A stretch of DNA of 5,179 bases from Bacteroidales bacterium. Its GTDB lineage: Bacteria; Bacteroidota; Bacteroidia; Bacteroidales; ML635J-15. The notes below the pieces were generated by a model. The model was not told the DNA's origin. It ran no database searches and saw only the letters and a program-made list of their open reading frames with translations. Below are positions 1 through 5,179 of this stretch, in pieces; positions within the stretch are counted from its first letter, which is position 1; every line of letters begins with the position of its first letter. Both the position numbers and the translations under genes were made by a program. The stretch lies in assembly GCA_028701945.1 (NCBI GenBank), contig JAQVPT010000260.1, positions 1 through 5,179 of the forward strand, read 5' to 3'.

Positions 1-139
1 CAAGATGCTTTTGAAATAAGAACAATCGAACATTCGAACATTCGAAGTAAGAACAAATAACAGATGTGTGGATTAGTTAATGTGGAGATACAGAATCACT
101 GGATTACTGGATTACAGAATCACAACTTTGTGAGAACAA
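1..139. repeat. Dispersed repeat module, copy 1
   Basis: This stretch recurs at 204-366. The first 112 bases match the second copy with only two differences by hand count (positions 16 and 69). The tail 'atcacaacttt.tgagaacaa' recurs after a length difference. Inside it are shorter periodicities: an 8-bp TCGAACAT unit around 26-46 and GGATTACT units around 101-113. No open reading frame of note crosses it and no coding-like pattern is visible. It resembles degenerate word-like intergenic repeats known from Bacteroidota genomes. A function is not evident. Confidence 0.85.
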
Positions 140-203
140 AAGGAACAAGTATTCGGTAATTTCGGTAATCGGTTAATTCAGTGTCGTTTAGGATTATTGA
201 AAG

Positions 204-366
204 CAAGATGCTTTTGAAGTAAGAACAATCGAACATTCGAACATTCGAAGTAAGAACAAATAACAGATGTGGGGATTAGTTAATGTGGAGATACAGAATC
301 ACTGGATTACTGGATCACTGGATCACAAAAACACAGAAAAACTGGATCACAACTTTATGAGAACAA
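204..366. repeat. Dispersed repeat module, copy 2
   Basis: This is the second copy of the module at 1-139, at an offset of 203 bp. It differs mainly by extra ACTGGATCAC-like words at about 311-346, as expected from slippage among short internal repeats. The 64 bases between the copies (140-203) are different sequence, with their own short repeat (ATTCGGTAAT followed by TTCGGTAATC). The segment 367-394 leads into the 3' end of the minus-strand lipoprotein gene. I found no convincing hairpin terminator there. Confidence 0.85.
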
Positions 367-394
367 CAGAAAACTGAGAACCGAGAATAGTTTT

Positions 395-889
395 TTATCC
401 TAAAGCAAATTCCCATTTTACAGAGAAGGCATCTTGGTACTGGACAAATTCTTCGTGAGCTTTTTCATATTTATCCATCATACTGTCATTTAACGAATAA
501 TAATACTCCCACTCTTCATCGGTAAGATCATCAAAATATATTGTATAATCAATAATTTCGGCGAGTTCGTTTTCCAAAATATCTTCATACATCGACAATA
601 ATCTAATCATTTCTTTTTTATACTCATCAGTGCCGTCAAATTTGCCAATATCTTCTATTTCTTTTAAAGCATCTGCTAATACAGTTTCAGCATATTCTTG
701 AGTAGAGAGGATATCAGCCTCATCTCCGTTGTCAATAGCATCCATTAAGTCAACAAAAGCGTTGTCAACATCAGTTTGTATTGCAATAAGTGTAGAATGA
801 TAATCTTGTGCTGTTGTGGAAGTTTCTTTTGAACCACAAGCAAAAATCACTAAAGATAAAGCTATAATAATAAACAAATTCCTTTTCAT
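395..889 (-). CDS. Small acidic lipoprotein of unknown function
   Basis: A 164-residue protein starting with a classic lipoprotein signal peptide: basic MKRN, a hydrophobic stretch (residues 5-16), then the lipobox IFAC with Cys18 as the predicted lipidated residue. The mature part is highly acidic, rich in Asp, Glu and Tyr, and looks largely helical (about residues 28-110), with a DEEWEYYY segment near 124-131. It is therefore expected at the cell envelope, probably anchored in the outer membrane. Cys18 is followed by GSKE, only weakly like the charged export signals that send Bacteroidota lipoproteins to the surface. The size and a C-terminal 'EFVQYQDAF' segment recall the LIC11966-type surface protein family, but that is recollection, not a search result. 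It is a single gene, divergent from the 1043 gene, with its own promoter candidate upstream. Start: the ATG complement at 887-889 gives an intact signal peptide. Confidence 0.85.
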   Translation of the reverse strand: MKRNLFIIIALSLVIFACGSKETSTTAQDYHSTLIAIQTDVDNAFVDLMDAIDNGDEADILSTQEYAETVLADALKEIEDIGKFDGTDEYKKEMIRLLSMYEDILENELAEIIDYTIYFDDLTDEEWEYYYSLNDSMMDKYEKAHEEFVQYQDAFSVKWEFALG

Positions 890-916
890 AATTGTAAAAT
901 TTAGTTAAGTAAATTG

Positions 917-948
917 CAAATCTAATAAAAATAGTTTCTCTAAACAAA
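917..948 (-). promoter_or_regulatory. Bacteroidota-type promoter for the lipoprotein gene
   Basis: Read on the minus strand, TAGATTTG (917-924) is an exact match to the Bacteroidota -7 consensus TAnnTTTG. A TTTG -33 element (945-948) sits 20 bases upstream, close to the usual spacing. Transcription would start near 910, leaving a leader of roughly 20 nt before the ATG at 889. There is no Shine-Dalgarno sequence, which is normal in this phylum. Confidence 0.6.
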
Positions 949-1021
949 ATAATATGAAGTCCTTTGTTTCCATAATATTACAATTATTGCAGAAAAACAT
1001 CGAAACTTAGAATTAATAATT

Positions 1022-1029
1022 TACTTTTG
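1022..1029 (+). promoter_or_regulatory. Candidate -7 box for the 1043/1330 gene pair
   Basis: TACTTTTG matches TAnnTTTG exactly and lies 13 bases before the ATG at 1043, so the predicted leader would be under 10 nt. I found no TTG at the expected -33 distance. The nearest upstream TTG (987-989) is 32 bases away, so support rests on the -7 box only. The A-rich stretch between box and start replaces a Shine-Dalgarno sequence. Confidence 0.45.
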
Positions 1030-1042
1030 TAAAAAAAATATT

Positions 1043-1330
1043 ATGGCAAATAGAAGAGAATTAAAGAAAGACCTTAATTGGTTAACGCATGTAGTTATTT
1101 CAGATTGTTTAATTTATGTTGAAATAAATCCAGATAAAGACCATACTCCAGTTGGCGAAATAATAAATGAAGTGATTCAACATCGGGATGCTGCTTTTAG
1201 TGAAGTAAACATGTCAACAGCAGGAATGGACAGAAAAGAAGTTAAACAAAAATATAACAATATTGTCAATAACTTTTTTGACGTTTCAAATACATGTTTT
1301 GAAAAATTAAGCGAATTATCTAAAAAATAA
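1043..1330 (+). CDS. Small Bacteroidota-type protein of unknown function
   Basis: A 95-residue soluble protein without signal peptide or membrane segment. It begins MANRRELKKDLNWL, an opening I recall from a family of small uncharacterised Bacteroidetes proteins. The rest looks mostly helical: about residues 5-28, then a segment around 36-55 containing EIINEVIQHRDAAF, then 63-93, so a small helical bundle is likely. Two cysteines (CLIY near 22 and CFEK near 85) form no metal motif. The stop codon TAA shares its last A with the ATG of the following metallopeptidase gene, so the two are probably translationally coupled. A role linked to that peptidase is possible, but nothing in the sequence shows it. 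Start: the first ATG, just after a -7-like box; the basic N-terminus matches the remembered family. Confidence 0.8.
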   Translation: MANRRELKKDLNWLTHVVISDCLIYVEINPDKDHTPVGEIINEVIQHRDAAFSEVNMSTAGMDRKEVKQKYNNIVNNFFDVSNTCFEKLSELSKK

Positions 1331-2067
1331 TGCAAAAATTACTTTCTGTACAAGGAATTGGGGCTGTACTTGTAAGTAAAAAATCTAATGCAAGGAATTT
1401 AAAACTCCGAATTCACCCAGAAAAAGGGATACTGGTTACGATTCCATATCGGTCGTCTTATAAAGAGGCTGAGAAGTTTGTGCTTAAAAATACTGATTGG
1501 ATAAAAGAAAAAATAAAATTATTATCGCAAAACTCAGCGTTAAAAACATTTAATCCAGATTCTATATTTAAAACTCGAACATCTGAAGTTCAATTTGAGT
1601 ATGATGCTCAATCTGTACTTCGTGGTGTTATTTCTGAAAATAAGTTATTATTCAAATATAATCCCTTAAAAGTCGATTTTGATAATAGTGATGTTCAGGT
1701 TTTTATTAAAAAATGTATTGTGCAATTAATGTTAGCTGAAGCACGTCTTTATTTACCAATTCGCTTTCAAGCTTTAAGTAAAAAACATAATATCACATCT
1801 TCAAAAGTAGTTATAGGAACTGCTTCGACAAGTTGGGGAGCATGCAATACAAAAAATGAAATAAGACTTTCATGCAGACTTTTGTTATTACCCGATCATT
1901 TAATCGATTATGTGATTTTACATGAAATGAGTCATATAAATCACAAAAATCATGGGAAGGATTTTTACCAAAGGCTAAATTACTTGAGTGATAATAAGTC
2001 TGAACAGTTGAATAGAGAACTGAAAAAATACTCAACACATATTGTGCCTGGCGATTTTAGTTATTAG
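1330..2067 (+). CDS. YgjP-like zinc metallopeptidase (M48-type, DUF45)
   Basis: A 245-residue protein of the YgjP/WLM-like metallopeptidase family (DUF45). The N-terminal half (about 10-65) has the family pattern of a beta-rich segment: basic 'KSNARNLKLRI', then 'GILVTIPYRSS', ending in WIKEKI. The middle (about 117-170) leads to 'STSWGAC' (S168-W169-G170), equivalent to the WGSC motif of the family. The zinc site is HEMSH at 198-202 with the third ligand probably His208 in 'NHGKDF'; Glu199 would be the catalytic base. No signal peptide or membrane segment is present, so it is probably cytoplasmic, unlike classical membrane M48 proteases. Substrates are unknown for most of the family. The ATG overlaps the upstream stop by one base (TAATG), so the start is firm and translation is likely coupled. 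Length is typical and the motif is intact. Confidence 0.92.
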   Translation: MQKLLSVQGIGAVLVSKKSNARNLKLRIHPEKGILVTIPYRSSYKEAEKFVLKNTDWIKEKIKLLSQNSALKTFNPDSIFKTRTSEVQFEYDAQSVLRGVISENKLLFKYNPLKVDFDNSDVQVFIKKCIVQLMLAEARLYLPIRFQALSKKHNITSSKVVIGTASTSWGACNTKNEIRLSCRLLLLPDHLIDYVILHEMSHINHKNHGKDFYQRLNYLSDNKSEQLNRELKKYSTHIVPGDFSY

Positions 2068-2365
2068 ACTGGATAATCAGGAATCGGCGTCTTCAGACTT
2101 CCCATAGCGTCCATTTCGACTACTATTTCGACTTACTTCGGCTACGCTTCTATGCAAAGGCTCAATGCAACGCTTTGCGTTTTAGACTTGCATACTTTGC
2201 TGTCATTTTTTTTTACAAGGGCAACGATAATTTCGAACTCTATAAATTCTACATCTAATTTTGCTCTGTGTCTTATCTTGCAACAAAAATGAAATCTTTC
2301 CGCTTTATCTTCAATACAATTCAAAGTTTTTGTACTTTTACAAATAATTATTAAACATCCATATT
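2068..2365. other. Intergenic spacer with small hairpins, no gene seen
   Basis: This 298-bp spacer has no credible ORF. It contains words such as ATTTCGACTACTATTTCGAC (2112-2131) and CTTCGGCTACGCTT (2137-2150), which loosely resemble words inside the palindromic element at 4298-4694. A small perfect hairpin AACGC-TTT-GCGTT lies at 2169-2181, and GCAAAG (2154-2159) can alternatively pair with CTTTGC (2173-2178). A run of nine T at 2206-2214 follows but has no strong stem directly before it, so I do not call a terminator. The last 35 bases hold the pgi promoter candidate. Confidence 0.6.
2333..2340 (+). promoter_or_regulatory. Weak -7 box candidate for pgi-idi
   Basis: TACTTTTA differs from TAnnTTTG at the last base and lies 25 bases before the pgi ATG, a plausible distance. 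No TTG occurs at -33. The box sits within a small inverted repeat, TTGTA-CTTT-TACAA (2330-2343). It resembles the box before the 1043 gene (TACTTTTG). Support is modest. Confidence 0.35.
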
Positions 2366-3634
2366 ATGAAACTAAATATTGAAAATGCAATAAAATTTAC
2401 TGGTGAAAAATCCTTCTCAAAATCTTTTGATTATGCCTTAATGCAAATGGAGACGCTAAACTCTGGAATTGGTGCAGGCAATGAATTTCTAGGTTGGATA
2501 AACTTACCACAATCATATTCTGTCGAGGATGTAGCCGAGATTAACGAAACCGCCGAAGCTTTTCATAATCTTGACGCAGTTGTTATTATTGGTATTGGTG
2601 GCTCTTATCTTGGAGCAAAAGCAGTTATTGAATCACTGTCCGAGTCGTTTAAAAAAACCACACCAGAGATTATCTTTGCAGGACATACTTTAAGTGGAGA
2701 ATATCATGCAGAACTAATTGAATATCTTAAAGATAAGGAGTTCGGACTTGTAGTTATCTCTAAATCAGGGACAACAACAGAACCAGCTATTGCTTTTCGC
2801 TTATTGTATGCTGAAATGAAAAATCGGTTTGACAAAGAAACAATACAGAAACGAGTTGTTGCAATTACAGATGCCGATAAAGGAGCTTTGCGAGAGTTAG
2901 CTGATAAAGAAGGATTTAAAGATTTTGTTATTCCTGATAATGTTGGTGGTAGATTTTCAATTTTTACTCCAGTAGGTCTATTACCAGTTGCTATTGCTGG
3001 ATATGATATAGATGAAATTTTAAGAGGTGCATCAATATCACAAGATTTATGCCTTGAAAAAAGTCCGGGAAATCCTGCATTAAGATATGCTGCCATGCGA
3101 AATTTACTTTATGCAGCCGGATATAAAATTGAACTGATGGTAAATTACAATCTAAAACTTAACTATATAGCCGAATGGTGGAAACAGCTTTACGGAGAAA
3201 GTGAAGGTAAAGAACATAAAGGTATTTTTCCAGCTTCTGTTTCTTTTACAACCGATCTTCACTCGATGGGGCAGTATATACAACAAGGCGAACGTAGCAT
3301 GTTTGAAACGGTAATTTTTGTTAACGACAATTCAAATGCACCCATAATTCCAGAAGTTCCAGAAAATCTTGACAAGTTAAATTATCTTGCTGGCAAAGAC
3401 ATGGAATATGTTAATCGCAAAGCTTTTGAAGGAACATTGCAGGCTCATGTTGACGGAGGAGTACCAAATTTATTAATTGAGCTTGATCTTATCGACGAAT
3501 ATAATATCGGATTTTTAATGTACTTTTTCGAGTTTGCTTGTGGCATTAGCGGATATATGTTAGGCGTAAATCCTTTTGACCAGCCAGGTGTTGAAGATTA
3601 TAAAAGAAATATGTTTAAATTGCTAGGAAAATAA
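2366..3634 (+). CDS. pgi: Glucose-6-phosphate isomerase
   Basis: A 422-residue cytoplasmic enzyme interconverting glucose 6-phosphate and fructose 6-phosphate in glycolysis and gluconeogenesis. It belongs to the short bacterial PGI type (B. subtilis-like, around 450 residues), slightly compact at the N-terminus. Two SIS sugar-phosphate domains are visible. The first has GIGGSYLGAK at 76-85 and the phosphate-binding SKSGTTTEP at 132-140. Both family signatures are complete: DNVGGRFSIFTPVG (with Arg196) and GYMLGVNPFDQPGVEDYK (ending at Lys413). By alignment with the human enzyme, Glu278 in GESEGK is the likely catalytic base, His299 in DLHSMGQ the ring-opening histidine, and Lys413 the C-terminal active-site lysine. 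All key residues are present. The start ATG is preceded by an AT-rich leader with no Shine-Dalgarno. idi follows after 7 bp, suggesting a two-gene transcript. Confidence 0.98.
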   Translation: MKLNIENAIKFTGEKSFSKSFDYALMQMETLNSGIGAGNEFLGWINLPQSYSVEDVAEINETAEAFHNLDAVVIIGIGGSYLGAKAVIESLSESFKKTTPEIIFAGHTLSGEYHAELIEYLKDKEFGLVVISKSGTTTEPAIAFRLLYAEMKNRFDKETIQKRVVAITDADKGALRELADKEGFKDFVIPDNVGGRFSIFTPVGLLPVAIAGYDIDEILRGASISQDLCLEKSPGNPALRYAAMRNLLYAAGYKIELMVNYNLKLNYIAEWWKQLYGESEGKEHKGIFPASVSFTTDLHSMGQYIQQGERSMFETVIFVNDNSNAPIIPEVPENLDKLNYLAGKDMEYVNRKAFEGTLQAHVDGGVPNLLIELDLIDEYNIGFLMYFFEFACGISGYMLGVNPFDQPGVEDYKRNMFKLLGK

Positions 3635-3641
3635 GCTTAAA

Positions 3642-4148
3642 ATGAATAGACTCGAAAAAATCGCCTTAGTTGATGATAAGGATAACATTATTTCTTATGA
3701 GGAGAAAATGTTGGTTCATCGACAGGGGCTTTTACACAGGGCGTTTTCAATTTTAGTTTTTAATGATAAATCTGAGATTCTTCTACAACAAAGAGCATTG
3801 TCTAAATACCATACACCAGGATTATGGACTAATACTTGTTGCAGTCATCTACCACAAAATATAGATTTTACTACTTATATGCATGAACGCTTATTGCATG
3901 AGATGGGCTTTGATTGTAAACTTGAATTTGCGTTCTCATTTCATTATAAAATAGAGTTCGACAATCAACTTATTGAAAACGAAATAGACCATGTTTATAC
4001 TGGCATTTTTAATGGTACACCAATTCCTAATCCTAAAGAAGCAATGGACTATAAATGGGAAAAATTGGATTTTGTAAAAAAAGACATTAAAACTAATCCG
4101 GAATTATATACATATTGGTTTAAAGAACTAATTAGTGTCCGTCTATAA
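3642..4148 (+). CDS. idi: Isopentenyl-diphosphate delta-isomerase, type 1
   Basis: A 168-residue cytoplasmic Nudix-fold enzyme converting isopentenyl diphosphate to dimethylallyl diphosphate, the two isoprenoid building blocks. Comparison from memory with E. coli Idi shows the active site intact: metal-binding His26 and His32 (LVHRQGLLHRAFS), catalytic Cys67 and His69 (WTNTCCSH), Glu87 in the Nudix-like helix (ERLLHEMGF), Tyr102, and the Glu112/Glu114 pair (ENE), with Trp159 in YTYWF. This makes it the metal-dependent type 1, not the flavin type 2. After His69 it reads LPQNID rather than the more usual HPRPGE-like run, a mild variation. The gene lies 7 bp after pgi with no separate promoter seen. 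The last codons (from about Leu163) coincide with a repeat that recurs at 4283-4295, so the native C-terminus may have been altered by repeat insertion. All catalytic residues lie upstream of that. Confidence 0.96.
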   Translation: MNRLEKIALVDDKDNIISYEEKMLVHRQGLLHRAFSILVFNDKSEILLQQRALSKYHTPGLWTNTCCSHLPQNIDFTTYMHERLLHEMGFDCKLEFAFSFHYKIEFDNQLIENEIDHVYTGIFNGTPIPNPKEAMDYKWEKLDFVKKDIKTNPELYTYWFKELISVRL

Positions 4149-4295
4149 TGTCCGATTTCTGCGTTATGCTTGCATTGGCAATCAGTCATCCGGCAGCTGA
4201 CGGAGTAAACTCCTGATTACCAATACTTCGCAAGCCTTGAACTCGAACATTATAGCTCAGACACTTGACTTTATTGACAGACACTAATTAGTGTC
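4127..4295. repeat. Imperfect palindromic element 1, overlapping the end of idi
   Basis: The outer arms are AGTGTCCGTCTATAATG... (4134-4155) and the inverse ...CATTATAGCTCAGACACT (4243-4265). Inner arms CTTGCATTGGCAATCAG (4169-4185) and CTGATTACCAATACTTCG (4213-4230, continuing to 4234) also pair. The tip holds two small hairpins: CCG...CGG around CAGCTG (4190-4203) and GGAGT-AA-ACTCC (4202-4213). The element is bounded by a 13-bp direct repeat ACTAATTAGTGTC (4127-4139 and 4283-4295); the right copy is part of a perfect 16-bp palindrome, GACACTAATTAGTGTC (4280-4295). It contains the idi stop codon. It could act as a 3'-end structure for the pgi-idi transcript. It could equally be a small non-autonomous mobile element or a REP-like repeat. 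No terminator T-run follows. Confidence 0.7.
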
Positions 4296-4297
4296 AG

Positions 4298-4694
4298 CAA
4301 GAACCGAGTTTACGAGCTCAGTGCAGCTAAAACTCCGATAAATGCGTTACGCTTATTCTGAAAACAGTTGCTTCGGTTGCGTTCAGTGCAACGATTTGTT
4401 TTTTTCTTCTTGCTTTTCTTCGTGTGCCTTGTGATTTCTTTTCCCTTTTTTCTTGTGTTCCTTGTGGTTTTCTTTTCTTTGCGGTTCTTATTGTACAGAG
4501 TTACACAGAATTTTTTCGTAGCACTCACTTCAACTCCTATTTCGACAAGTTCGACTTTGCTCAGCACATCGCATTTACAAAAGTAAACTCCTTGATTTTC
4601 AGAATTCGCAAGCCTTGTTCTCAAAGTTTTCTTATCAGACACTTTTACAAAAAAAATAGTTTTAGCTGCGATGATTGAGTAAACTTGGTTCTTG
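4298..4694. repeat. Palindrome-ended repeat element 2, related to element 1
   Basis: Terminal inverted repeats of 37 bp (4298-4334 and 4658-4694) match at 30 of 37 positions by hand count, starting CAAGAACC and ending CAGCTAAAACT. A further inner pair is ATTCTGAAAA (4355-4364) with TTTTCAGAAT (4596-4605). Element 2 shares both arms with element 1. On the left, TCCGAT...TGCGTTA.GCTT (4334-4354 against 4151-4171) matches at 17 of 21. On the right, GTAAACTCC, TTCGCAAGCCTTG and TCAGACACTT (4583-4644 against 4205-4266) occur at identical spacing, 43 of 62 matching. The interior is low-complexity filler. Open frames in it on both strands give Phe/Leu- or Lys/Arg-biased nonsense and are not genes. 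No transposase is present, so if mobile it is non-autonomous. Confidence 0.7.
4387..4492. repeat. Pyrimidine-rich degenerate repeat inside element 2
   Basis: The plus strand is almost all T, C and G, with recurring words CTTGTG, TTCTTTTC and CCTTGTGG. The minus strand reads as degenerate ACACAAGGA/AAGAAAA units. Beyond it, ACAGAGTTACACAGAA (4495-4510) and TTCGACAAGTTCGAC...GCTCAGC (4541-4565) continue the word-like filler. The last resembles the TTCGACAAGCTCAGC word dispersed in many environmental bacterial genomes. No coding signal is seen. Confidence 0.55.
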
Positions 4695-4700
4695 ACCCTC

Positions 4701-4770
4701 TGTTGGTGACAGCAGCAAATGAGGAGGAAAGGAAAAAGGGAAGTTATTTGTTGGTGACAACACCAATAAG
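4701..4770. repeat. Duplicated TGTTGGTGACA hairpin motif
   Basis: TGTTGGTGACA occurs at 4701-4711 and 4749-4759 (last base of one line to the next), 48 bp apart. The second copy forms a perfect hairpin, TTGGTG-ACAA-CACCAA (4751-4766). The first is degenerate (GCAGCAA in place of CACCAA). Between them lies a purine-rich run (AGGAGGAAAGG type). An A-tract follows the second hairpin, so it is not a plus-strand terminator. No gene is seen here. Confidence 0.5.
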
Positions 4771-4903
4771 GGAAAAAAAATCAGAAGTGTAAATCTTCAT
4801 TATTCATAAACATTTGTAAAATACGCAGGAGCTAAAACCTTTTATTCACAGCAGTTGTGTAATGCTAGTCGTTATTAACGGTTAAGTAACGGATAAATTT
4901 TCG

Positions 4904-4936
4904 TTTGAGTTTTTAACTGTAAATTATAGATTTTTG
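4904..4936 (+). promoter_or_regulatory. Promoter-like site in tandem unit 1
   Basis: TTTG (4904-4907) is followed after 19 bases by TAGATTTT (4927-4934), which matches TAnnTTTG except for the last base. If active, each transcript would start near 4940 and run into the next unit. Its target is unknown because no gene follows within the window. Confidence 0.3.
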
Positions 4937-5033
4937 CAAATAATTGTAAAATTAGTGAGAACTAAAACCTTTTATTCACAGCAGTTGTGTAAGGCTAGTC
5001 GTTATTAACGGTTAAGTAACGGATAAATTTTCG

Positions 5034-5066
5034 TTTGAGTTTTTGACTGTAAATTATAGATTTTTG
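5034..5066 (+). promoter_or_regulatory. Promoter-like site in tandem unit 2
   Basis: This is the exact counterpart, 130 bp downstream, of the site at 4904-4936: TTTG (5034-5037), 19 bases, TAGATTTT (5057-5064). The third unit lacks it because the array ends at 5158. Confidence 0.3.
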
Positions 5067-5179
5067 CAAATAATTGTAAAATTAGTAAGAACTAAAACCT
5101 TTTATTCACAACAGTTGTGTAATGCTAGTCGTTATTAACGGTTAAGTAACGGATAAATATTAGATGAAATTCAGAGGTT

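Larger units (their letters stand above)
4811..5158. repeat. Tandem array of a 130-bp unit, about 2.7 copies
   Basis: Copies run 4811-4940, 4941-5070 and 5071-5158. The first roughly 20 bases of copy 1 are diverged and copy 3 ends abruptly at 5158. The rest is near-identical, with only a few single-base changes (for example 4831 G/A; GTGTAATG against GTGTAAGG; CACAGCAG against CACAACAG in copy 3). Each unit contains TTATTCACA (4842-4850, 4972-4980, 5102-5110). It also has the inverted repeat CGTTA-T-TAACG and a TAACGG...TAACGG direct repeat. I see no ORF. Such similarity implies recent duplication or homogenisation. The unit is too long and spacer-less to be a CRISPR array. Confidence 0.95.

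Noticed and set aside
2185..2214. Terminator before the nine-T run at 2206-2214
   Set aside because: No stem of useful length directly precedes the T-run; only isolated 3-4 bp pairings are possible.
1811..3096. Minus-strand open frames at 1811-2038, 2142-2324 and 2704-3096
   Set aside because: The first and third lie antisense inside the well-supported metallopeptidase and pgi genes. The 60-residue one lies in a hairpin-bearing spacer, has no recognisable features and no promoter.
4134..4265. Integron attC site
   Set aside because: The length and imperfect palindrome would fit, but I could not find the RYYYAAC/GTTRRRY core sites at the ends, and the neighbouring genes are not cassette-like.
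4127..4295. Rho-independent terminator after idi
   Set aside because: The inverted repeat is long and branched, and no T-run follows the stem on the plus strand.
4310..4678. Three overlapping open frames (4310-4642 minus, 4368-4586 plus, 4424-4678 plus)
   Set aside because: They lie entirely in palindromic, low-complexity repeat DNA, overlap one another on both strands, and translate to Phe/Leu- or Lys/Arg-dominated sequence with no family resemblance.
4811..5158. CRISPR array
   Set aside because: The unit is 130 bp, contiguous and near-identical over its whole length, with no unique spacers and no cas gene nearby.
5164..5179. Start of a coding gene (ATG AAA TTC AGA GGT)
   Set aside because: Only five codons are visible before the window ends, with no adequate evidence for a gene.

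Overview
The window is AT-rich and looks like chromosomal DNA of a Bacteroidota (Bacteroidetes) member, probably of the Bacteroidales/Marinilabiliales type. The evidence is: TAnnTTTG-type -7 boxes close to start codons, no Shine-Dalgarno sequences, a 95-residue protein of a kind I recall from Bacteroidetes, short bacterial-type phosphoglucose isomerase, and long intergenic stretches of degenerate word-like repeats. Assignment below phylum level is inference.

Layout. Positions 1-394 are non-coding, with a module repeated at a 203-bp offset and made of short degenerate words. A minus-strand lipoprotein gene (395-889) follows. A divergent intergenic region (890-1042) carries promoter candidates in both directions. 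A tightly coupled plus-strand pair (1043-1330 and 1330-2067) encodes a small protein of unknown function and a YgjP-type zinc metallopeptidase. After a 298-bp spacer come pgi (2366-3634) and idi (3642-4148), 7 bp apart and presumably co-transcribed. They encode glucose-6-phosphate isomerase (glycolysis/gluconeogenesis) and type 1 isopentenyl-diphosphate isomerase (isoprenoid precursors); no direct biochemical link is evident.

From the end of idi to the window end (about 1 kb) I find no convincing gene. Two adjacent imperfect-palindromic elements (about 4127-4295 and 4298-4694) share sequence in both arms, so they look like two members of one dispersed palindromic family. The first overlaps the last codons of idi. 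The second encloses a pyrimidine-rich filler. Then come a duplicated TTGGTGACA hairpin motif and a tandem array of 2.7 copies of a 130-bp unit (4811-5158). Each copy contains TTATTCACA, a match to the DnaA-box consensus TTATNCACA, and the junctions between copies carry a promoter-like TTTG-N19-TAGATTTT.

The protein-coding part is ordinary housekeeping content. The unusual material is the structured repeat DNA at 4127-5158. No CRISPR array, rRNA, tRNA or transposase gene was seen.
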